Below, one piece after another: positions 1 to 4,178 of a stretch of 5,305 nucleotides of DNA. Where the stretch lies: positions 1 through 5,305 of the forward strand of contig JAISQH010000584.1 of NCBI GenBank assembly GCA_031274385.1, given 5' to 3'. Made by a program: the position numbers and the translations under genes. Below the pieces are notes generated by a model. The model did not search any database and was not told where the DNA came from. It saw only the letters and a list, made by a program, of their open reading frames with translations. The stretch comes from Planctomycetaceae bacterium (GTDB lineage: Bacteria > Planctomycetota > Planctomycetia > Pirellulales > Thermoguttaceae). The first letter of the stretch is position 1, and each line of letters opens with the position of its first letter.

Positions 1-225
1 CAAAATGCTGTTGGCTTGCGAAACATTTTTTTGCGCGGCTTGAATCCCTTTGATGTCAGCCCGCATTGCTTCCCGAATAATCAATCCTGCCGGATCGTCC
101 TGAGCGGTGTTGATCCGCAGTCCCGTTTCCAAACGCCGTGTTGAGTTTGCAATTTCGTTGCTGATACGGTTGTAAGACAAAACCGATCGCATTTCAGGAA
201 TGTTGGTACTAAAATAGATTGTCAT
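1..225 (-). CDS. Flagellin N-terminal part (partial, runs off left edge)
   Basis: This is the subunit of the flagellar filament, exported by the flagellar type III apparatus; only the N-terminal 75 residues are in the window. Reading from ATG at 225-223 gives one open frame to base 1. Residues 7-9 (STN) match the flagellin N-terminal (I/S)TN element. Residues 31-47, with RLETGLRIN then TAQDDPAG, match the conserved D0/D1 helix motif RLSSGLRIN..DDPAG. Residues 54-66 (MRADIKGIQAAQK) match the following helix. The DDPAGLI form resembles planctomycete flagellins, from memory. The hook-associated protein FlgL shares this fold but usually has SGKRI..PSDDP, so flagellin is preferred. No Shine-Dalgarno precedes the start; a sigma70-like promoter lies about 90 bases upstream. 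Without the C-terminal domain, flagellin and a flagellin-like paralogue cannot be separated. Confidence 0.85.
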   Translation of the reverse strand, partial: MTIYFSTNIPEMRSVLSYNRISNEIANSTRRLETGLRINTAQDDPAGLIIREAMRADIKGIQAAQKNVSQANSIL

Positions 226-315
226 AGTGTCGATTATTTGTTAAATGTCAAAATTACCGGTTATCACGATTATTTCGCATACGACGAATCTAATCGTTTT
301 AACGAATGTATTGGT

Positions 316-344
316 ATTTTAGACAAGATAAATCGACTAGTCAA
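316..344 (-). promoter_or_regulatory. Sigma70-like promoter for the flagellin gene
   Basis: On the minus strand, TTGACT (344-339) and TAAAAT (321-316) are separated by exactly 17 bases, with five of six matches to each consensus hexamer. Transcription would start near 309, giving a leader of about 84 bases before the flagellin ATG. The region is AT-rich, so a chance match is possible. Flagellin genes are more often read by sigma28, but I found no convincing sigma28 or sigma54 element here. Confidence 0.45.
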
Positions 345-380
345 TCGTCTTCTTGAGAAAAATTAGAAAAAATAGAAAAT

Positions 381-425
381 TTGTTAAAATTGTTAAATTT
401 GTTAGAATTGCTAAGATTGTTAAAA
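381..425. repeat. Tandem nonamer repeat, five units of TTGTTAAAA
   Basis: Five consecutive nine-base units occur: TTGTTAAAA, TTGTTAAAT, TTGTTAGAA, TTGCTAAGA and TTGTTAAAA, at 381, 390, 399, 408 and 417, followed by a degenerate sixth. The unit length is a multiple of three, so one plus-strand frame reads as Leu-Leu-X repeats and stays open from 357 to the TAA at 429. No start codon opens that frame (TGA at 354), so an intergenic microsatellite-like array is the simpler reading. It may be a relic of a coiled-coil coding tail. Confidence 0.75.
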
Positions 426-480
426 TCGTAAAGCATTCAAAATGAGTTGCGTGCAAATGAACAAGAGAAAATAATTCAAA

Positions 481-590
481 TGTCTGAACTTTGATTAAAC
501 TGATTAAACTGATTTACTGATTGACTGTAATTTTATTTTTTACCGTCAATCAGCGTTAATCATTAAATCCGTTTCATCAAAGTTCAGACA
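481..590. repeat. 110-base imperfect inverted repeat, MITE/REP-like
   Basis: The outer arms are a perfect 15-base inverted match, TGTCTGAACTTTGAT at 481-495 and its reverse complement at 576-590. The inner arms, 517-530 and 540-553, form CTGATTGACxGTAA against TTACxGTCAATCAG with one mismatch around a 9-base T-rich loop. The bases between are imperfectly complementary. The left arm is itself a short tandem series: TGATTAAAC twice (492-509), then TGATTTAC and TGATTGAC. The structure could fold into one long hairpin in RNA or cruciform DNA. No transposase or clear target duplication flanks it, so it is best called a palindromic intergenic element of unknown type. Confidence 0.8.
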
Positions 591-615
591 ACCTTTAATC
601 TTATCAAGTGGCTGA

Positions 616-643
616 TTGACTTTTTCCAAAGTAAGGGTATCCT
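616..643 (+). promoter_or_regulatory. Probable promoter of the ketosynthase-ACP-coaX operon
   Basis: TTGACT at 616-621 (five of six) is followed after 16 bases by TATCCT at 638-643 (four of six). Transcription would begin near 650, about 30 bases before the ketosynthase ATG. The -35 hexamer lies inside a further copy of the CTGATTGACT motif found in the upstream inverted repeat. TATAAA at 643-648 is an alternative -10, but it has no -35 at proper spacing. Confidence 0.4.
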
Positions 644-679
644 ATAAAGCGAACGTACTAATCAATAACTAATAAAACG

Positions 680-1918
680 ATGGACGACTCACAGCGTATC
701 GTAATCACTGGCGTCGGACTGACGGCACCAAACGGCAATAATCTGGCGGATTTTCGCGCCGCGCTTTTGAACGGTAAAAGCGGTATTTCACCTTATGAAA
801 TCCGCTATTTCGGAAAAACGCTTGCCGGAGTTTGCCATTTTGACGCGGCGAAGTATCAGAAAAAAAAGGACTTGCGTCGCGGAACCCGTGCCGGAAGTAT
901 TGCGATCTACTGTGCTAACGAAGCCGTACTTGACAGCGGAATCGATTGGTCAACCGTCGATACGTCACAAGTCGGTGTTTTCGTTGGTATTACGGAACAC
1001 GGCAATGTCGAAACGGAAAATGAAATTCATAATATTAAACAGTTCGATTATGATTGTTCAACATGGTCGCATTTTCATAATCCGCGAACAGTTGCAAACA
1101 ATCCGGCAGGAGAAATTACGCTGAATTTACGGATTACCGGACCGCATTATTGTCTTGGTGCGGCGTGTGCGGCGGGAAATGCGGGAGTGATTCAAGGTGT
1201 TCAGATGCTTCGGCTTGGCGAAGTGGATTTGGCGTTGGCAGGCGGTGTTTCGGAAAGTATTCACACGTTCGGAATTTTTGCGGCTTTCGCAGCGGAAAAC
1301 GCCTTAGCACGCCACGAAAATCCAACCAAAGCGTCAAGACCATTCGACAAAAACCGGAATGGTATTGTGATTTCGGAAGGCGGTTGTATTTTGACATTGG
1401 AACGGTTTTCCGACGCAAAGAAACGCGGTGCAAAGATTTACGGCGAAATTGCCGGTTACGCAATGAACAGTGATGCCAGCGATTTTGTATTGCCAAACCC
1501 GGAACGGCAGGCTCAGTGTATGGAAAAGGCGTTGAAAAAAGCCGGTTTGGAACCGGAGCAAATCGACCTTGTGAGTACACACGCCACCGCAACTCCTTCC
1601 GGTGATATTCAGGAAATTGCGGCAATCCGGCAGGTTTTCAACGGATCGAAAAAGACGTATATTAACAACACAAAGAGTTTTATCGGTCATGCAATGGGAT
1701 CGGTTGGCGTTTTGGAACTGGCGGGTAATCTCCCGTCATTCTCGGATGGTGTTGTACATCCGACCATCAATTGCGAAAACCTTGATCCCGATTGCGAAAT
1801 TGACAACCTCGTCATCGGAACACCAAAATCAGTCGGTAATGTCCACTACATTTTGAATAATTCGTTCGGTATGGTCGGTATCAATTCCGTCGTGGTGGTC
1901 GGCAAAGTGAATGTATAA
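680..1918 (+). CDS. Beta-ketoacyl-[ACP] synthase, FabF (KAS II)-like
   Basis: A condensing enzyme of the thiolase fold: it takes an acyl group onto its active-site cysteine and condenses it with malonyl-ACP in the cytosol. The 412-residue length equals that of typical FabF. The Cys-His-His triad is complete: Cys163 in GAACAAG, His301 in STHATATPSGD and His337 in KSFIGHAMGS, with Lys332 of the KS motif. Also visible are the N-terminal VVITG-like start (residues 7-14), LAGG (186-189) and ASRPFDKNRNG (218-228), matching the FabF ASRPWDKERDG segment. The C-terminal gating loop is deviant: NSFGMVGIN (394-402) replaces the usual NSFGFGGTN, keeping the gate Phe396 but losing the second Phe and a Gly. 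The enzyme is likely active but may have altered chain-length or acyl preference. It heads an operon containing an ACP, a likely partner. No Shine-Dalgarno precedes ATG 680, but homology begins a few residues in, which supports this start. Confidence 0.93.
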   Translation: MDDSQRIVITGVGLTAPNGNNLADFRAALLNGKSGISPYEIRYFGKTLAGVCHFDAAKYQKKKDLRRGTRAGSIAIYCANEAVLDSGIDWSTVDTSQVGVFVGITEHGNVETENEIHNIKQFDYDCSTWSHFHNPRTVANNPAGEITLNLRITGPHYCLGAACAAGNAGVIQGVQMLRLGEVDLALAGGVSESIHTFGIFAAFAAENALARHENPTKASRPFDKNRNGIVISEGGCILTLERFSDAKKRGAKIYGEIAGYAMNSDASDFVLPNPERQAQCMEKALKKAGLEPEQIDLVSTHATATPSGDIQEIAAIRQVFNGSKKTYINNTKSFIGHAMGSVGVLELAGNLPSFSDGVVHPTINCENLDPDCEIDNLVIGTPKSVGNVHYILNNSFGMVGINSVVVVGKVNV

Positions 1919-1920
1919 AA

Positions 1921-1941
1921 ATATTGTATATTGTATATTGT
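1921..1941. repeat. Three tandem heptamers ATATTGT
   Basis: Immediately after the ketosynthase stop, ATATTGT occurs three times in perfect tandem, followed by a degenerate fourth unit (ATAAGAT). It sits in the 56-base spacer before the next gene. It is short enough to have arisen by slippage. It lacks GC and cannot form a terminator, so the operon probably reads through. Confidence 0.8.
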
Positions 1942-1974
1942 ATAAGATATTGCAAGTAAAATACTTAAAAAAGA

Positions 1975-2376
1975 ATGAATAGGGAAACTGCCATTAAATT
2001 GGTTGTCCGTCTCATTGTTTGGACGCAGGAGGAAAAGATCAAATGGAAACGACTTCGTTATGATCCTTCTGTGCAGCACCAACTGAGGGATATTCCGTAT
2101 GGCGGGATTATTTATACTGTTGTGATTGATGACTGCTATTTTCGGCTTTACCAAATTAAACAGCCGGGCAGTTATCTTGGCGAAACTTACAGTTCTCAGG
2201 AAAGGATGCAGGCGGATCCTGATTATCTTTTCAAGATTGCGTTGGATGTCCTTGATGCCGATGGCGATTTGGAATATGCCTTTGAACCGATTTATGCGAT
2301 GGTCGGACTGTATGAGATCGTTCGGGAACACTGTGCTCCGTCACTCAAAAAAATCGAAACTTTGTTGGCTGATTAA
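1975..2376 (+). CDS. Hypothetical protein in acyl-chain/CoA operon
   Basis: I do not recognise this 133-residue protein. It appears soluble: no signal peptide and no membrane segment. Residues 4-24 form a basic amphipathic stretch with a LIVWTQEEKIKW core. Residues 41-63 look like beta strands (PYGGIIYTVVIDDCYFRLYQI). Residues 79-95 are acidic (MQADPDYLFKIALDVLD), and 101-130 are probably helical. A helix, a sheet and a terminal helical region would suit a small alpha/beta fold. A helix followed by a 'T..xKIxW' element and a strand reading 'Y.....I.I....F.LY' recalls small uncharacterised bacterial proteins, but I cannot name a family. It lies 56 bases after the ketosynthase and 48 before the ACP, same strand, so it is probably co-transcribed. 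No catalytic motif is visible. It could be an accessory factor or an unrelated passenger. No Shine-Dalgarno precedes ATG 1975. Confidence 0.75.
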   Translation: MNRETAIKLVVRLIVWTQEEKIKWKRLRYDPSVQHQLRDIPYGGIIYTVVIDDCYFRLYQIKQPGSYLGETYSSQERMQADPDYLFKIALDVLDADGDLEYAFEPIYAMVGLYEIVREHCAPSLKKIETLLAD

Positions 2377-2424
2377 GAGCCATAAACTAAAACTACTTCA
2401 ACACATTCTTAACTCTTCCTCCCC

Positions 2425-2673
2425 ATGACCGGACAAGAAATCCGAGAAGCCGTCATTAGTATTCTTTCCGATATTGCACCGGACGAAAATTTTGCGTCAA
2501 TGAAAGACGAAATCTCGTTCCGCGACCAGTTTGAAATGGACAGTATGGATTTGCTCGATATTGTTCTTGAACTGCGTAAGCGTTACCGGGTGCAGATTCC
2601 CGAAGAAGATTATCCGAAACTCGATAATATGAACAGTACGGTTGAATACCTGCTGCCGCTGATGAATCCATGA
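2425..2673 (+). CDS. Acyl carrier protein
   Basis: A discrete carrier protein of 82 residues, the usual size for type II ACPs. Ser40 in the E-M-D-S-M-D-L-L-D sequence (residues 37-45) is the expected 4'-phosphopantetheine attachment site. The surrounding pattern (hydrophobic helix I at 5-16, acidic helix II starting at DSMDLLDIVLEL, and a final helix ending in a hydrophobic VEYLLPLM) fits the four-helix ACP fold. The segment RYRVQIPEED (53-62) matches the ACP motif (E/F)xxxxxxIPEE(D/E). It most likely carries substrates for the upstream ketosynthase, and its phosphopantetheine comes from CoA, whose synthesis starts with the next gene. Its TGA overlaps the coaX ATG by four bases. The start is preceded by a pyrimidine-rich tract (CTCTTCCTCCCC) rather than a Shine-Dalgarno. 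Whether it is the housekeeping or a specialised ACP cannot be told here. Confidence 0.92.
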   Translation: MTGQEIREAVISILSDIAPDENFASMKDEISFRDQFEMDSMDLLDIVLELRKRYRVQIPEEDYPKLDNMNSTVEYLLPLMNP

Positions 2674-3506
2674 TCGCAGTCGATCTCGGTAACACACGAG
2701 CCAAATTCGGTTTTTTTCAAAGCCACAATCATTGTCAAGAGGCGTTTCCGGTTCCTGATTCGGTGTTAGCTCTGACGTCTGCCGATTTTGCGTCGCTCAC
2801 TGATTGGCTTGACGGAATTGCCGCGCCGACAACTTGGTACATCACCCGAACCGGAAATTTTCCATGGAATGATTGGCAAACCCGGCTAACTACCTTTCGT
2901 TCTTGTGATCGTTTTGAGGAACTTGTCAATCAAGAAATTCCGATTTTGATTGATGTCGAATTTCCCGAAAAAGTCGGTATTGACCGTCTTTTATCGGTTT
3001 ATGCGGCATCTTGTTGGAAATCGCTTCCTGAGAACGGGTTGCTTTTTGAAAAGAACACGCGGATTTTAGTTGTTGACATCGGCACTGCGATAACAGTTGA
3101 TTTACTTTCGGGCGAAGATTACTTTGCAGGCGGTGCTATTTTGCCCGGTTTGAATGTTGTTTCGGAAGCGTTGGCGAACATCTCGCCGAGATTGCCTAAG
3201 ATACCGGTGAATAATCTTTCTTTTGCGGTTTATCCCGGCAAAAACACGGAAGAGGCTCTTGCTGCCGGAATTTATTGGGGAGCGATTGGGGCGATTCGCC
3301 AGTTTCACCAAATTGTCGAAACAACACTCCACGACGCCGGATTACCGAGTCAGGTTCCGCTTTTTCTGGTTGGTGGCAACGCCGAACACCTTCATACCGG
3401 TCTTTCACTTTTTGTAAAATCAGAAAATTTGTTCCTGTTTCCCAATCTTGTTTTGAGTGGAATTGCTTTAACAGTTCGAAATCGACCGAATATTCCTGCT
3501 GCTTAG
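2670..3506 (+). CDS. coaX: Type III pantothenate kinase
   Basis: Phosphorylates pantothenate with ATP to 4'-phosphopantothenate, the first committed step of CoA synthesis, in the cytosol. CoaX enzymes are insensitive to CoA feedback and belong to the ASKHA superfamily. The 278 residues are close to the normal length. The phosphate-binding DLGNTRAK is at 5-12. GIDR at 103-106 contains the conserved Asp105 assigned as catalytic base. DIGTAITVDLL at 136-146 is the second phosphate/cation motif. GGAILPGL at 154-161 and NTEEALAAG at 192-200 are the dimer/substrate-site motifs, and LVGGNAEHL at 233-241 is the C-terminal ATP-binding motif. Start ATG 2670 overlaps the ACP stop (ATGA), implying translational coupling. 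Placing CoaX with an ACP links cofactor supply to phosphopantetheine use. The gene converges on tRNA-Thr 37 bases away with no clear terminator between; only a weak AT hairpin is seen around 3515-3540. Confidence 0.95.
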   Translation: MIAVDLGNTRAKFGFFQSHNHCQEAFPVPDSVLALTSADFASLTDWLDGIAAPTTWYITRTGNFPWNDWQTRLTTFRSCDRFEELVNQEIPILIDVEFPEKVGIDRLLSVYAASCWKSLPENGLLFEKNTRILVVDIGTAITVDLLSGEDYFAGGAILPGLNVVSEALANISPRLPKIPVNNLSFAVYPGKNTEEALAAGIYWGAIGAIRQFHQIVETTLHDAGLPSQVPLFLVGGNAEHLHTGLSLFVKSENLFLFPNLVLSGIALTVRNRPNIPAA

Positions 3507-3543
3507 CTTCTGGTGTTTAAAAACTGTTGAATGTTTTAAGAAC

Positions 3544-3616
3544 AGCCCGCGGGGGGAATCGAACCCTCAACCTCAGCTTTACGAAAGCTGCGCTCTGCCA
3601 GTTGAGCTACGCGGGC
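3544..3616 (-). tRNA. tRNA-Thr, anticodon CGU
   Basis: A full cloverleaf reads on the minus strand. The acceptor stem GCCCGCG (3616-3610) pairs perfectly with CGCGGGC (3551-3545). The D arm is GCTC/GAGC with an AACTGGCA loop. The anticodon stem CAGCT/AGCTG encloses loop TTCGTAA, giving anticodon CGU (3583-3581) for codon ACG. The T arm is GAGGG/CCCCC around TTCGATT, with one A-C mismatch at 50:64. The discriminator is U73 and the 3' CCA is not encoded, so it must be added after transcription. It lies 30 bases downstream of infA on the same strand, so the two may share a transcript. Confidence 0.95.
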
Positions 3617-3646
3617 ATTCATTTTAACAAAGTCATTTTTACAAAT

Positions 3647-3877
3647 TTAGCGTTCCCGATATGTGATCCTGCCGCGACTCATGTCATACGGACTCACTTC
3701 CACTGCAACACGATCTCCCGGAACAACTCGTATTCGAAATTTACGCATTTTACCCGCTAATCGGCACAACACAATATGATCCATGTCGTCCAACTTCACC
3801 CGGAATGCCCCACGTACCTCTTCCGTGACCACACCGGATAACTCAATAACTTCTTCTTTTCCTTTTGATTCTGACAT
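3647..3877 (-). CDS. infA: Translation initiation factor IF-1
   Basis: Binds the ribosomal A site with IF-2 and IF-3 during initiation. The 76 residues form a single S1/OB-fold domain, close to the usual 72. The C-terminal half is diagnostic: LAGKMRKFRIRVVPGDRV (40-57), then VSPYDMSRGRITYRER to the end, matching the family's GKMRK.IRI.PGD.V....PYD..RGRITYR. The N-terminal extension (MSESKGKEE) is slightly longer and more charged than in Escherichia coli. The usual VLAHISGKMRKNFIR reads VLCRLAGKMRKFRIR, a moderate divergence. TGAGGA (3893-3888) gives a Shine-Dalgarno ten bases before the ATG at 3877-3875. A weak promoter candidate, TTGAAT (3942-3937) with TATGAA (3918-3913), lies upstream. tRNA-Thr follows closely. 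Confidence 0.96.
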   Translation of the reverse strand: MSESKGKEEVIELSGVVTEEVRGAFRVKLDDMDHIVLCRLAGKMRKFRIRVVPGDRVAVEVSPYDMSRGRITYRER

Positions 3878-3887
3878 CGTTTTTGTA

Positions 3888-3893
3888 TCCTCA
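3888..3893 (-). promoter_or_regulatory. Shine-Dalgarno for infA
   Basis: TGAGGA on the minus strand lies ten bases upstream of the infA ATG and supports that start. It contrasts with the plus-strand operon, where the first three genes have no such element. Confidence 0.55.
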
Positions 3894-4027
3894 GATACCT
3901 TTCTATTTATTATTCATAATTCATTAAAATATTCATATTCAAAAAATCACGCACTCATTCTATACTTAAAAAAACAAATTCCAAGACCCCCCAAGTCACC
4001 AAACCGCAAGATTCAAAATAGATCATG

Positions 4028-4097
4028 TTACGCACAAAAGCACAAAAAATACGAAAATTTTTCGGGAATCGAAATTTCTTTGCGTCTTTGCACGCAA
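4028..4097. repeat. Imperfect palindromic intergenic repeat, GCAAAGACGCAAAG type
   Basis: The arms 4028-4050 and 4074-4097 are inverted copies matching at about 16 of 23 positions, and nearly all differences are transitions. The right arm, read on the minus strand, contains GCAAAGACGCAAAG. The left arm carries GCACAAAAGCACAAAAAA. The centre holds a perfect 13-base palindrome, CGAAAATTTTTCG (4052-4064), and the right arm a hairpin TTGCGT/ACGCAA (4080-4085 with 4092-4097). The look is that of dispersed AAAG-rich palindromes seen between genes in many bacteria. Copy number in this genome is unknown. Confidence 0.6.
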
Positions 4098-4134
4098 TTC
4101 TTAAAAAACAAAATAGACAATTTCAAAACAGAAT

Positions 4135-4172
4135 CAGCCGGAAAACTTCTTGTGTTTTCCGGCTGGTTTTTT
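4135..4172. terminator. Strong Rho-independent-type hairpin downstream of parA
   Basis: CAGCCGGAAAAC (4135-4146) and GTTTTCCGGCTG (4154-4165) form a perfect 12-pair stem around a 7-base loop. It starts 13 bases past the parA stop, as expected of the parA terminator. Read on the minus strand, the tail is ATTCTGTTTTG, an interrupted U-tract. Read on the plus strand the tail is a clean run of six T at 4167-4172, so the hairpin may work in both directions. Confidence 0.85.
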
Positions 4173-4178
4173 GTCGTA

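Larger units (their letters stand above)
226..679. other. Long intergenic region between flagellin and ketosynthase operon
   Basis: This 454-base AT-rich gap separates two divergent transcription units. From left to right it holds the flagellin leader and promoter, a tandem nonamer array (381-425), a 110-base imperfect inverted repeat (481-590) and a probable promoter for the plus-strand operon (616-643). No convincing gene was found. A 42-codon plus-strand frame from TTG at 238 to TAG at 364 reads plausibly as protein, but it has no ATG or Shine-Dalgarno and overlaps the flagellin promoter. Confidence 0.7.
3878..4178. other. Intergenic region between infA and parA
   Basis: These 301 AT-rich bases hold the infA leader, a poor promoter candidate, a C-rich run at 3985-3992, an imperfect palindromic repeat (4028-4097) and a hairpin terminator (4135-4172). 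Open frames across it lack a credible start, codon pattern or protein motif, so I see no gene. A small RNA on the plus strand ending at the hairpin cannot be excluded. Confidence 0.65.

Noticed and set aside
261..287. Sigma28 promoter for flagellin (minus-strand CGTGATAA)
   Set aside because: The -10 is only a partial match, and the bases 11 upstream (TCGTCGTA) do not resemble TAAAGTTT.
238..366. Possible 42-codon plus-strand gene starting at TTG 238
   Set aside because: It reads protein-like but lacks an ATG and a Shine-Dalgarno and overlaps the flagellin promoter and leader. It is kept only as a possible relic.
381..590. CRISPR array
   Set aside because: The units are 8-9 bases long and contiguous with no unique spacers, and no cas gene is nearby.
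1134..1690. Several long antisense and other-frame open frames across the ketosynthase gene
   Set aside because: They are shadows of a strongly conserved gene in frame +680. They show no protein motifs, have Arg/Phe-rich composition and lack start context.
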